The position numbers were made by a program, and so were the translations under genes. The notes beneath the pieces are model-generated. The model had not been told where the DNA came from. It saw nothing but the letters and a program-made list of their open reading frames with translations, and made no database searches. A stretch of 64,000 nucleotides of DNA. It comes from JAMXLO01 sp963719805. GTDB taxonomy: Bacteria > Pseudomonadota > Alphaproteobacteria > Acetobacterales > Acetobacteraceae. Shown here in pieces: positions 9,019-17,594 of the stretch (position 1 is its first letter; the number at the start of each line of letters is the position of its first letter). The stretch covers positions 186,001-250,000 of the forward strand of contig CAVRDF010000002.1 of NCBI GenBank assembly GCA_963719805.1, read 5' to 3'.

Positions 9019-9441
9019 ATGCTCCACATCACCAAGCTCGCCGTCGGCGTGCGCGACATCGATCATCTTCGCGAACTTCAGGCCGAGCGCGCGCGCAGCA
9101 ATCCGCCGCTGCGCCATCGCACGCGCATGTTTCCGCGCCGCCGCGACGAGGTCATCGCCGGCGGCTCGATGTATTGGGTGATCAATGGCAGCATGCTGGT
9201 GCGCCAGCGTATCGTTGACATCGTCGAGGACCGCCGCGACAGCGGCGAAACCTGCACCGGTCTCGTGCTCGATCGCCGGCTGATACCGCTCGCCGGGCGG
9301 CCCACCAAACCGTTCCAGGGTTGGCGCTACCTGCGCCCCGACGAGGCGCCCTGCGACCTCACAATCGGCCCAAAGGCCCGCGGCGAGCACCGCCTGCCGC
9401 CGGCACTGCGGCGCGAACTTCAGGTGCTCTGCCTGCTGTAA
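9019..9441 (+). CDS. DUF1489 family protein
   Basis: A 140-residue protein of the DUF1489 family, found almost only in Alphaproteobacteria and of unknown function. The order of conserved blocks fits: LHITKLAVGVRDI at the N-terminus, RTRMFPRRRDEVIAGGSMYW, a VRQRIVDI block, and GWRYLRPDEAPCDL near the end. I use ATG 9019 since homology begins there; the longer frame adds 18 residues without similarity. It is a useful lineage marker for the first 22 kb. Confidence 0.85.
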   Translation: MLHITKLAVGVRDIDHLRELQAERARSNPPLRHRTRMFPRRRDEVIAGGSMYWVINGSMLVRQRIVDIVEDRRDSGETCTGLVLDRRLIPLAGRPTKPFQGWRYLRPDEAPCDLTIGPKARGEHRLPPALRRELQVLCLL

Positions 9442-9558
9442 AATCCCTTGCGCGACTCTGGAAGGCGTATGATAATCATTTCAGTCGATTAAGCATGCTT
9501 TCTCGACCCGACTGTTAGCCGATCCCTTTAACGCCTAGTACCTCTGGAGCCAGCCGCC

Positions 9559-9780
9559 GTGATACCATCCCGCAGACACCTGTTCGCCCTCCTGGGCGTG
9601 GTTCTGCCAGCCGTCGCCGCCGCGCCGGCTTTCGCTGCCACGTCCAGCCCGATCCACCACAAGTCCTCCAAGCATCACGTCAGTGCCACGCACAAGACGT
9701 CGAAGCACCATCATTCCTCGGTGCACCAGGCGTCGCATCACACGCACCATTCAACGACGCACAAGACTATTGCCAGTTAG
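9559..9780 (+). CDS. Histidine-rich secreted peptide
   Basis: GTG-initiated 73-codon frame. A Sec or twin-arginine-like signal peptide (IPSRRHLFALLG..., then PAFAATSS) is followed by about 45 residues made almost entirely of His, Ser, Thr and Lys (SKHH, THKTSKHHHSS, HHTHHSTTHK). This composition suggests periplasmic metal (Ni, Zn, Cu) buffering, but that is inference from composition only. No domain is recognised. Confidence 0.5.
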   Translation: MIPSRRHLFALLGVVLPAVAAAPAFAATSSPIHHKSSKHHVSATHKTSKHHHSSVHQASHHTHHSTTHKTIAS

Positions 9781-9822
9781 ACGATAAAGCTGCGCGCGCC
9801 ATCCGTGGGGCGCGCGCAGACC

Positions 9823-10659
9823 TCAGAGGATTTCCAGCGACTGTTTGCCCTTCGGCGGCGGATGCGCCGCATCGATCGCCGCCAGATCCTCCTCGCTCAA
9901 CGTGATCTCTCCCGCTGATGCGTTCAGCCGAACATGCGCCGGATCGCTCGCCTTCGGAATCGAGATCACGTGCCCGCTCCGCATCGTCCAGGCAATGGCG
10001 ATCTGCGCCGGCGTGGCGTTGTGCCGCTTTGCCACGCTCGCCAGTGCCTTCGATCTCAGCAACTGGCCGCCCTGGCCAACCGGCGAATACGCCATGATCG
10101 GAATCTTGTGTTCGATGCACCACGGCAGCAGGTCGTGTTCGATGCCACGGCTGCCAGCATGGTACAGCACCTGGTTGCTGCTGCAGTGCGGGCCCTCGGG
10201 CAGCCGCACCAGTCCCTGCATATCGCGCGTGTCGAAGTTCGAAACACCCCAGTAGCGGATCATTCCCTTTGCCCGCAGCGCGTCGAACCCTTCCACCGTC
10301 TCACCCAGCGGATGGCTGCCCTTCCAGTGCAGCAGATACAAGTCGATCCGGTCGGTGCGCAGCCGCTTCAGGCTGCGCTCGCACGCCGCAATCACACCGC
10401 TGCGCGACGCATTGTGCGGATACACCTTGCTGACGATGAACAGCTTGTCGCGCTGGCCCTGCACGGCGTCCGCCACTACTTCCTCGGCGCCGCCGTTGCC
10501 GTACATCTCGGCAGTGTCGATCAGTGTCATCCCGAGCTCGATGCCAAGCTTCAGCGCCGCCACTTCGGCCTTCGCCGCGTTGCCCCGCTCGCCCATGTGC
10601 CAGGTGCCCTGGCCCAGCGCTGGAACTTCGGTGCCGTCAGGTAGCTTCAGCGTGCGCAT
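9823..10659 (-). CDS. Aldo/keto reductase
   Basis: A 278-residue NADPH-dependent aldo/keto reductase. The barrel tetrad is visible: Asp and Tyr in LIDTAEMYGNGGAEE, Lys in FIVSKVYPHN, His in LYLLHWKGSHPL. The cofactor-binding C-terminal block IPKASDPAHVRLN is present. Length is normal for the bacterial 2,5-diketogluconate-reductase-like group. It is adjacent to the dipeptidase gene upstream on the same strand (stop and start abut at 10,659/10,660), so they are probably co-transcribed. Substrate unknown. Confidence 0.9.
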   Translation of the reverse strand: MRTLKLPDGTEVPALGQGTWHMGERGNAAKAEVAALKLGIELGMTLIDTAEMYGNGGAEEVVADAVQGQRDKLFIVSKVYPHNASRSGVIAACERSLKRLRTDRIDLYLLHWKGSHPLGETVEGFDALRAKGMIRYWGVSNFDTRDMQGLVRLPEGPHCSSNQVLYHAGSRGIEHDLLPWCIEHKIPIMAYSPVGQGGQLLRSKALASVAKRHNATPAQIAIAWTMRSGHVISIPKASDPAHVRLNASAGEITLSEEDLAAIDAAHPPPKGKQSLEIL

Positions 10660-11688
10660 TCATCCCGCCCTTTCCTCGGCGATCCGCAGCACGCGCAGGA
10701 AGTTGCCGCCCCACAGCGCGGCGATCTCCTGCCGGTCATAGCCGCGGCGCAGCAGTTCAAGGGTGATGTTCGCGCTCTCCGAAGCATCACGCCAGCCGCT
10801 GAAGCCGCCGCCGCCGTCAAAATCCGAGGAGATGCCGACGTGCTCGATGCCGATACGCCGCACGGCATAATCGACATGATCGACGAAGTCGCGCGGCGTC
10901 ACCGCATCCGGCTTTGCATCCTTTTTCAGGAACGCCGCCACCGCGGTGATCTGGATCACCCCGCCGCAATCGCGCAATGCATCGAGCTGCCCATCGTCCA
11001 TGTTGCGCGCATTGTCGCACAGCGCGCGCACGCACGAATGCGTGGACACCACCGGTGTGCGCGACAGCGACGCAGCCTGCAGCATCGTGTCGCGCGATAC
11101 GTGCGCGACATCTACCACCGTGCCCAGCCGATTCATCTCGGCGATCGCCGCGCGGCCCAGCGCGCTCAATCCGCCATGCTCCGCCGTCGCATCGCCCAGG
11201 TCCGCGCGCGGATTGGAAGAATCCGCCAGCGCGTTATGCCCGTTATGCGTCATCGTCATATAGCGAGCGCCGAGCGCACGGAACTTCGCCAGCCGCGACA
11301 AGTCGCTGCCGACCGAGAAGCCATTCTCCACCGCCGGAATGATCGCCAGCACGCCGTCGCGCTTCGCCGCCTCGATCTCGCTGACAGTCACTGTCACGCG
11401 GGCGGAAATGCCGTTCTCGCTGCGGCCCATCCCGCGGATCACCTGCAGCATGCCCAGTGCCCGCTCGATCGCCACGGCGTCGTTTTCCGGCGTCCGCGCC
11501 GCCTGCGGCACATACGCCGCGAAGCAGCCCGCTGCCAAGCCGCCCCGCCGCATTTTCGGCAGATCGACCCGCCGAGGACCCTCCAGGAACGGATCCGGGC
11601 CGGTCGGCCACGGGATGTCGATATGAGTGTCGAGAGTGAGAAGCCCGCGGTGCAGGGCCAGGGCGTCGCCGGTGACGAAATCGTTCAT
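10660..11688 (-). CDS. M19 membrane (renal-type) dipeptidase
   Basis: A 342-residue zinc dipeptidase of family M19, which hydrolyses dipeptides including those with D-residues. TLDTHIDIPW at the N-terminus carries the metal HxD. VVDVAHVSRDT, VVSTHSCVRAL and HVGISSDFDGGGG carry the remaining metal ligands and substrate Asp in the expected order. Start taken at ATG 11688 (MNDFVTGDALALHRG); the longer frame adds 31 codons of poor quality. No signal peptide, so cytoplasmic as in most bacterial homologues. It is the first gene of a two-gene unit with the aldo/keto reductase. Confidence 0.88.
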   Translation of the reverse strand: MNDFVTGDALALHRGLLTLDTHIDIPWPTGPDPFLEGPRRVDLPKMRRGGLAAGCFAAYVPQAARTPENDAVAIERALGMLQVIRGMGRSENGISARVTVTVSEIEAAKRDGVLAIIPAVENGFSVGSDLSRLAKFRALGARYMTMTHNGHNALADSSNPRADLGDATAEHGGLSALGRAAIAEMNRLGTVVDVAHVSRDTMLQAASLSRTPVVSTHSCVRALCDNARNMDDGQLDALRDCGGVIQITAVAAFLKKDAKPDAVTPRDFVDHVDYAVRRIGIEHVGISSDFDGGGGFSGWRDASESANITLELLRRGYDRQEIAALWGGNFLRVLRIAEERAG

Positions 11689-11772
11689 GATGAGACACGC
11701 TCGCAGATAACCGCGTGACACGAAAGAGGCGGCTCCGTACAAGTCGCCGCCTTGTCGAGGAAACCCGCATCG

Positions 11773-12438
11773 ATGCATCACTGGCCGGCCGTCGCGATCG
11801 CCCTGTGCGCCGCCGGCGCCGCCCAGGCGCAGGATCGCCCGGTCAGCCAGGATATCGGTTCATGGGTGTTGGCCTGTCCGGTCGGCAACCGCACCGATCC
11901 GTGCGAACTGCGTCACCGCAACTCGATCCAGTCCCCCGCCGCCGGTGCGCCCAGCGCCTCGCTCGAGGTCATCCATCGCGGCCGCCAGTTCGTCCCTGCC
12001 ATAACCCTGCGCGGCCTCACCACGCAGGCAGCCGTCGGCGGAGTGCTGGCCGTGCAGCCCGACATTGCCCTGCGGTTCGATAATGCTGCCTGGTTGCAGC
12101 TCGCCTGTTCGCCCGACGTCGGCGCGATCGTCTGCGCGCCACCGCCGGACGCCGCCGCCGCTTCCGCCAATCAATTGGCGAACGCGCATCAGGTGGAATT
12201 GCGCCTGCGCGTTACTCTGCCCGGCGGCACGGCGTTGCCCGAACAGTCCCGCACACTCGATCTGCAACGCACCGCCGAGGCGCTTGCTGGATTCCGCGCC
12301 ACCGCGCCTGCCAATGAGTCGGTGCCGGTGATCGCCGGTCTCGACTTGCGCGGCTTCCTCGATCAGTTGGCGCGCGATATGGGCTTCCAGCGTGGCCTCG
12401 CCGATGTCTTGCCTGCACTCGAAGGAAAACTGCGATGA
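11773..12438 (+). CDS. Secreted protein resembling invasion-associated locus B (IalB) proteins
   Basis: A 221-residue exported protein with signal peptide MHHWPAVAIALCAAGAAQA. The mature N-terminus (SQDIGSWVLAC followed by a paired Cys in DPCELRH) resembles the IalB family, which carries a GxWxxxC...C pattern. The rest is beta-rich with a second Cys pair (LACSPDVGAIVC). IalB-like proteins are periplasmic or surface proteins of Alphaproteobacteria with no known catalysis. The stop overlaps the GFA gene start by four bases (ATGA), so the two are translationally coupled. Family assignment is moderate. Confidence 0.5.
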   Translation: MHHWPAVAIALCAAGAAQAQDRPVSQDIGSWVLACPVGNRTDPCELRHRNSIQSPAAGAPSASLEVIHRGRQFVPAITLRGLTTQAAVGGVLAVQPDIALRFDNAAWLQLACSPDVGAIVCAPPPDAAAASANQLANAHQVELRLRVTLPGGTALPEQSRTLDLQRTAEALAGFRATAPANESVPVIAGLDLRGFLDQLARDMGFQRGLADVLPALEGKLR

Positions 12439-12902
12439 CCATCACATTCGACGGCGGCTGCGCCTGTGGCACTGTTCGCTACCGCATGCAGTCAGCACCG
12501 ATGTTCGTGCATTGCTGTCACTGCAAGGACTGCCAGCGCCAGACCGGAACCGCGTTCGTGCTGAACGCTTTGATCGAGGCCGACAGGGTCGATCTGCTGT
12601 CCGGCGATCCGCGCCCATCACTGATGCCCACGGACAGTGGCAAGCCGCACAATGTATTCCGTTGCACGAACTGCGGCACGGCGGTCTGGAGCAACTATGG
12701 CGGCGTCGACAAACTGCGCTTCGTTCGTGTCGGTACCCTGGACGAGCCCAGTGCATTGCCGCCCGATGTGCACATCTACACACGATCCAAGCTGCCTTGG
12801 ATCATCTTGCCGCCGAGCGTGCCAACCTTCGACACCTACTACAGTTCGCGAGAAGTCTGGCCCGCCGCCAGCCTGGCGCGCCGCAAGGCGGTCATCGGCT
12901 AG
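12435..12902 (+). CDS. GFA/CENP-V family zinc-binding protein
   Basis: A 155-residue protein of the glutathione-dependent formaldehyde-activating (GFA) family. The zinc-binding cysteines are in place: GGCACGTVRY, HCCHCKDCQRQTG, and FRCTNCGTAVWS. Members bind zinc and some act on S-hydroxymethylglutathione, but most are uncharacterised. The ATG overlaps the previous stop (ATGA), indicating coupling to the exported IalB-like gene. Normal family length. Confidence 0.85.
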   Translation: MTITFDGGCACGTVRYRMQSAPMFVHCCHCKDCQRQTGTAFVLNALIEADRVDLLSGDPRPSLMPTDSGKPHNVFRCTNCGTAVWSNYGGVDKLRFVRVGTLDEPSALPPDVHIYTRSKLPWIILPPSVPTFDTYYSSREVWPAASLARRKAVIG

Positions 12903-12907
12903 AAGAT

Positions 12908-13084
12908 CAGGAGGCTTCGCCCCCTGAAACCCCACCAAAGGCGGTGCCTTTGGAATCCATCCTGTTTGCTAAGCGGGGGGGCCTTCCGGCTCTCGCAGCT
13001 CCGTGCCGGCCCCCTCCCTGAACAAACAAAACGGGTTCTAAGGGCTACGCCCTTAGCGGGGTTCCCAGGGGCGGAGCCCCTTGG
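12908..13084. repeat. Cluster of triloop hairpins between convergent genes
   Basis: Four compact inverted repeats, each with a 3-base loop, lie in 177 bases: 12908-12926 (loop TTC, one mismatch), 12935-12953 (CCAAAGGC GGT GCCTTTGG, perfect), 13038-13056 (CTAAGGGC TAC GCCCTTAG, perfect) and 13065-13084 (CCAGGGGC GGA GCCCCTTGG, one bulge). A longer GGGGGGGCC...GGCCCCC pairing lies between them. They sit between the convergent GFA and sensor-kinase genes and overlap the kinase stop codon. They could act as a bidirectional terminator, but the number and shared design suggest a dispersed intergenic repeat. Confidence 0.7.
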
Positions 13085-14589
13085 CCTTCTGCCCCAGACA
13101 CTCGTGCGATAGGCAAGCGAACCGTCACACGCAATCCACACGGATCGCCATTGGATGCACTGATCTCGCCACCAAGTGCGACCGTGTTCTGCCGCGCCAG
13201 CCAAAGCCCAATACCAAAATGACTGTCACCTCCCGTAGCCGCATCATTCGCGCGATGCGTGTAATATCTGTCGAAGATGCGCGGAAGGCGGTTTGGTGCG
13301 ACGCCGGGCCCCACATCGTGCACCGAGATCACCGCCGAGTTGGCATCGCGTTGCAACCGCACGGCAACGTCACGGCCTGCCGGCGAGAAGCTTATAGCGT
13401 TGTCGATCAGCGCTTCCAGGATCGCCTCCAGGCTTTCCGGCTGTCCCGCCACTGAAAGCCCCTCGGTGATATCAGCCTTAAGCCGCACTCCGCGCGTCTC
13501 GCTCATCGTCGCGTAGCTGCGTACGAAGCCACGAACCAGGTCGGAGAGATCGACAAGCGACAGCTCGGGTTCCAGCAATTCCGCGGCAGCGTTGTCCAGG
13601 TAGCGCGCGGATTGCACCAGCCCGTCGAGCCGATCGAGTGCGGCGGAGACGGTGCGCAGCGAATCCCGCACGTTCCCGCCTTCGGGCATCGTCGCGCTCA
13701 GCGGCAGTGCGATCGCCTGTCGGATAATGCCGATGGGCCCCTTGAATGCGTGCGCATTGTCCTCGGCCGCCTGGCGCAACATGTCCGCGCTTCGGCGCAT
13801 GCGCTGCACCATTGTGTCGAACGCCGCCGCCACCGGCGCCAACTCCGGGATTCTCGTGGTCACGGCAAAATCGGCTTGCTGCACGGGTGACAATGCAATG
13901 CGGCGGAAGCGCAGCAGGCTGACCCACACCCCAGAGAAGATCGCAGCAATCAGCAGTGCCATCACGGCGTAGATCGCCATGGCAACTCGAACCTCGGGCC
14001 GTTGCCAGTAAGGTGCGAGCTTGATAGCGCCCATGACACGCCGCTCGCTGGTCGCAATCACCACGGCCCAGCAGCCCGCTGTTCCGTCGACCGACGTCAC
14101 GGAAGTCAGCAGCTCGGAACCATTGTCGAGCAGTGATGCGCCGCCGTTCGGCAGCCGCGCATCGCAGCCCTGCGATGACCCTGGCAGAATACCAACACGC
14201 AGCAGTTGCTGCCGCTCGGCCGCGGTCTGCTCAGTCGAAATCGGCGGCGCGGTGGCGACGAAATAGAACGCCTCGGCGGTCGCGCTGCTCTTCGGCCGGA
14301 ACAACACCTTGATGCTGCGGTCGCTCGCGGCAAAGCTTCGCAGATGCTCGCGCAGTGTTGCCAGATCGGCTGGATACAGATCGTGCAGGATTGGCGCGAT
14401 TGCCGCGGCGATGGCGTTCCCGGTCTCGGTCACCGAATTGCGTATCAGCAGCCGCCGCTCCGCTTCGGCATTCCCCAGCACGGCAAAGATCAGCACCGGA
14501 AGAATGAGCAGGATGGCGCTCAATGCAATGGCCTGCACGCTGATCGATCGAAGCCAGCGCAGCCGCCACCGGCCTGCGGTCTCAGCCAT
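13045..14589 (-). CDS. Sensor histidine kinase
   Basis: A 514-residue membrane sensor kinase. One N-terminal helix (about residues 16-38), a periplasmic sensor region of about 160 residues, a second helix (about 205-228), a HAMP-like linker, then the kinase core. The phosphoacceptor His is in DNAHAFKGPIGIIRQ, about residue 280, a variant H-box. The N box is LIDNAISFSPAG, G1 VHDVGPGV, G2 HFGIGLWLAR. Start at ATG 14589 overlaps the response regulator stop (14582-14584), so the pair is coupled. The last residues (PPLGTPLRA) are encoded inside an intergenic hairpin repeat, so the gene tail looks recently extended. Signal unknown. Confidence 0.85.
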   Translation of the reverse strand: MAETAGRWRLRWLRSISVQAIALSAILLILPVLIFAVLGNAEAERRLLIRNSVTETGNAIAAAIAPILHDLYPADLATLREHLRSFAASDRSIKVLFRPKSSATAEAFYFVATAPPISTEQTAAERQQLLRVGILPGSSQGCDARLPNGGASLLDNGSELLTSVTSVDGTAGCWAVVIATSERRVMGAIKLAPYWQRPEVRVAMAIYAVMALLIAAIFSGVWVSLLRFRRIALSPVQQADFAVTTRIPELAPVAAAFDTMVQRMRRSADMLRQAAEDNAHAFKGPIGIIRQAIALPLSATMPEGGNVRDSLRTVSAALDRLDGLVQSARYLDNAAAELLEPELSLVDLSDLVRGFVRSYATMSETRGVRLKADITEGLSVAGQPESLEAILEALIDNAISFSPAGRDVAVRLQRDANSAVISVHDVGPGVAPNRLPRIFDRYYTHRANDAATGGDSHFGIGLWLARQNTVALGGEISASNGDPCGLRVTVRLPIARVSGAEGQGAPPLGTPLRA

Positions 14590-15313
14590 CCAGATGCCAG
14601 CGATAGCCGAAGCCGGGATAGTTCTGCAGTGCCCCGAACGAAGGATCCGACAGCTCGAATTTGCGCCGGATGCGCTTGACCATCGCGCGTACATTGGCGC
14701 GGTAGCCGTGCTCGCCTTGGCCGGCAAGAAAGCCGTCGCCGCGCAGCACATCGTAGATCTGGCGATACCCGACATCGCGCCCGGCACGCTCCGCCAGCAA
14801 TGCGACCACGTCGAACTCATTGCGGCTCAGTGGCACGAATTGACCGCGCCATCGCGCCCGCTTCGATGACCGCGACAACAGCAGCGCGCCGACAGCCATG
14901 TCGGCCGAAGCTGCAACAACGTGCGGTGCGCCGCGCGTCAATGCGAGCGAAAGACGGTGGAGGATGATCGCCGGGCCGCGTGACTTGTCGACAAAATCAA
15001 CAGCGCCCGCGTCAAGCGCCGCCTCTTCGAAGATCGGCTGACCATACGATGTCAGGAACAGCACCGGGCATGTTATGCCGCGAGCACGCAACGCCTTGAG
15101 CAAAGCAAGACCGTCAAGCTCCGGCATCTGCCAGTCCAGCACACACGCATCCGGCTGAACGTTGCTCCGCAAGTGCGCCAGTGCCTGTGCCGGATCATTG
15201 AAGCATTCGGTGTAGTAGCCGGCTCGCTCCAGGTTGGCGACGAACACGCTCAGGAACATCCGGTCATCGTCAACGACAACGATACGCGCGGCACGCTGGC
15301 CGGCGTTGTCCAT
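14582..15313 (-). CDS. OmpR-family response regulator
   Basis: A two-domain DNA-binding response regulator, 243 residues from ATG 15313 or 254 from ATG 15346. The receiver domain has the acidic pair in VVVDDDRMF, phospho-Asp in ACVLDWQMPELDG, Thr/Ser in VLFLTSYG and Lys in VDFVDKSRGP. The C-terminal winged helix shows LSRNEFDVVALLAERAG and RRKFELSDPSFG...GFGYRW. The gene overlaps its kinase. I prefer 15313 because the longer start would overlap the lipoprotein stop by 20 bases, but both are possible. Confidence 0.88.
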   Translation of the reverse strand: MDNAGQRAARIVVVDDDRMFLSVFVANLERAGYYTECFNDPAQALAHLRSNVQPDACVLDWQMPELDGLALLKALRARGITCPVLFLTSYGQPIFEEAALDAGAVDFVDKSRGPAIILHRLSLALTRGAPHVVAASADMAVGALLLSRSSKRARWRGQFVPLSRNEFDVVALLAERAGRDVGYRQIYDVLRGDGFLAGQGEHGYRANVRAMVKRIRRKFELSDPSFGALQNYPGFGYRWHLDG

Positions 15314-15326
15314 ACCGGCCGACCGA

Positions 15327-15806
15327 TCAGCCGCTCTGGCCATCATGCAGCCGTTTCAGGCAAGCCTGCTTGGCATCTTCGCTCGTGCCCGCTCCGCTCA
15401 CCCGATGATCGAGCACCTGCATGCCGCCATGCGCCACATCCGGGAACAGGTATAGATTGACTTCGCAGCTGCCGGATCGATAGGTCCAGGTTTCGCCAGG
15501 CGCCGGTCCACCGCTCCGTGCCGGCTGGCCCAGCAGAGCTTTGGCTGCTTTGGCGGACAGACCGTCCACCACCACAGGCGCCGATACCGGCGATGCGGAC
15601 GCGTGCTGTGACGGTGCCTCGTTGTAGTCACCGCGGGTCGTTGTGGCAGTGCCGTGGGCGGTGCGTGTCGAGCTGGAATGCCCGGATTCGTATAGTGCCG
15701 AGTGCACGGCGTTGGTGACAGAATCGTAGGCCCTGCCGACTGCCGAACAACTCCCAAGCCCGAGGACTGCCGCAACGAGGACAACGTGCGCCAGTCGTGT
15801 GCGCAC
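15327..15806 (-). CDS. Predicted lipoprotein with a small SmpA/OmlA-like domain
   Basis: From the GTG at 15806 the product begins VRTRLAHVVLVAAVLGLGS then Cys, a lipobox signal. A Ser/Thr/His-rich linker of about 60 residues follows, and then a compact domain: LLGQPARSGGPAPGETWTYR, SGSCEVNLYLFPD, ending in a basic helix with CLKRLH. The pattern resembles small outer-membrane lipoproteins of the SmpA/OmlA type (LxGxP, W.Y, C.L.LYL), but I would not name it further. The next gene on the strand is the response regulator 13 bases away, so this may be an accessory of that signalling system. Confidence 0.5.
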   Translation of the reverse strand: MRTRLAHVVLVAAVLGLGSCSAVGRAYDSVTNAVHSALYESGHSSSTRTAHGTATTTRGDYNEAPSQHASASPVSAPVVVDGLSAKAAKALLGQPARSGGPAPGETWTYRSGSCEVNLYLFPDVAHGGMQVLDHRVSGAGTSEDAKQACLKRLHDGQSG

Positions 15807-16133
15807 CGGTTGGTACTCGTATCGCTCGCCGCAGGTGAGATCGCCCAACCCACCTGGCCCCTCCCATCGCGTCACTGCCTGTGACTGGTCTGCACGCGCC
15901 ACGTCGCCAAAGGCCAGTCACCGCCCCAAGGCCATTGGCATGGGCGAATGATCTTCCAGCGGCCGGGAAGCCGTCATGTCACATGGCCGTGATACTGCGG
16001 AGACTGTATGTGCGGATCGCGTCACCCGCAAATGCAGCGAGCTGCGCCGCTCTGCGCAGATTGGCCGCGCGTGAGCCTTTAGCGCGGCTCTGCGGGCGAT
16101 CGCGGCCCTGATGCCGCGATCATGTCGACGTCG

Positions 16134-17558
16134 TCAGCCTCGACTGGCTGTGCTCACGTGGGTTCCGCTGCCTGTCGTCGAGATGCTGCCGCCGCGTCCG
16201 CCGGCTGCTCCACCGGCGGTTCCGCTGCCTGTGGTCAGCGTCGTGTGCTGCGCGCCGCTGCTGGCGTGGCTGCCACCCGACGCGACGCTGTTGCCAGCCG
16301 TGACCAGGGAATGCGAGCCGCCCGACACCCTGCCAAGCGCCGTGGTCATCGTCGCGTGCTGCGCACCGCCGCTGTAGCTGGCGTGGCTGCCTCCCGTCGC
16401 GGCGCTGTTGCCGGCGGTGACCAGGCTGTGCGGGCCGGCTGGGGCGCTGCCAAGTGCGGTGCTCATTGTGGCATGGGCCGCATTGCTGGTGGCGCTGGTG
16501 TGGCTGCCGCTGGCAGCGGTGCTGTTCCCGGCGGTGATCAGGACGTGCGAGCCGGCCTGGACACTGCCTGGTGCGGTGCTGGCTGGGTGCGCTGCGTTGC
16601 CGGGTCCGCCGGCGTGGTGGCCGCCCCCCGTGATGCTGTCGCTGGTGGGGGCAGCGGTGTTCGCTCCCCCCGCGGCATTGCCGAGCGCCGTGGTGGTGGA
16701 GCTGCCGGTCTGCTGCCCGCCAACGGGCACACTCGTCCGCCCGGCATTCGTCGGCGTGCTGCTCGCCGCAGCCGAGCCATGCACAGTGCTGGGCGTGTTC
16801 CCGGCACCTCCGGCCATGCTGGTGCTCCGCACGTCGGCACGGACATCGTGGATGACGGCTCGCACGTCGGCACGGTCCACACGCACATCGCGCGCATCCG
16901 CGCGGATGTCGCGCAGGTCGGTTCGCAAATCCGTGCGATCGGCGCGCAGATCGAGACGGTCCGCGCGCAGGTCTGCCCGATCAGCGCGTAGATCGCGCTC
17001 ATCGAACCGCAGGTCACGGAGGTCGCGCTGCAGATCGCGTAGGTCGCTTCGGATGTCGACACGATCGCGCATCAGTTCGGCGCGGTCCGTGCGAAAGCCG
17101 CGCTCATCGAACCGCAGGTCACGGAGATCGGCCTGCAGCTCGCGGCGGTCCGCACGCAGGTCGGCACGATCGCTCATGATGTCGGCGCGGTCGCCACGAA
17201 TGTCCCGCCAATCCCCCCGCACATCGTTGCGGTCCGCGCGAACATCGTTGCGAAGCTCGCCGGCATTTCGTGCATCGATATCGGTCGCTCCGTGCATCTG
17301 GTGCAGCACCGATCCGATTCCCATGCCGGACCCCATGGAAGGCGGAGGCTCGCCGCGCCCCATCGGCACACCGGCTTCCCACCTGACACTAGAGGCGGTC
17401 GCCGCGTGGGCGTGCGTTTGCCAACCGGCGAACGCGCTGCTCGCCTTTGTTCGGGAAATACTGCTGCTGCTTTGGCTACCGACGGATTCGCTCTGCGCCC
17501 ACGCCGTGGACATCAGCAACAGGCTACTCAAGGTTCCACAGACGAGTGCGCTGCGCAT
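16134..17558 (-). CDS. Large secreted low-complexity repeat protein
   Basis: A 474-residue exported protein. Signal peptide RSALVCGTLSSLLLMSTAWA. Residues roughly 90-245 are a run of Asp/Arg/Leu units of 7 residues (DLRADRA, DLRADRR, DLRDLRF and so on), which on a helix places alternating charges along one face. The second half (about 255-474) is Gly/Ala/Ser/Thr/His-rich with 30-40-residue repeats built around AGSHVLITAGNSTAA, AHATMSTALGSA and AGPHSLVTAGNSAAT. No catalytic motif. It may be a surface or matrix protein. The RADL-type region is typical of unannotated Acetobacteraceae/Bradyrhizobium-type exported proteins, but I cannot name a family. Confidence 0.6.
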   Translation of the reverse strand: MRSALVCGTLSSLLLMSTAWAQSESVGSQSSSSISRTKASSAFAGWQTHAHAATASSVRWEAGVPMGRGEPPPSMGSGMGIGSVLHQMHGATDIDARNAGELRNDVRADRNDVRGDWRDIRGDRADIMSDRADLRADRRELQADLRDLRFDERGFRTDRAELMRDRVDIRSDLRDLQRDLRDLRFDERDLRADRADLRADRLDLRADRTDLRTDLRDIRADARDVRVDRADVRAVIHDVRADVRSTSMAGGAGNTPSTVHGSAAASSTPTNAGRTSVPVGGQQTGSSTTTALGNAAGGANTAAPTSDSITGGGHHAGGPGNAAHPASTAPGSVQAGSHVLITAGNSTAASGSHTSATSNAAHATMSTALGSAPAGPHSLVTAGNSAATGGSHASYSGGAQHATMTTALGRVSGGSHSLVTAGNSVASGGSHASSGAQHTTLTTGSGTAGGAAGGRGGSISTTGSGTHVSTASRG

Positions 17559-17594
17559 CGCTATCTCCTGGTCTCGCATTTCCTCATGCGCTGC

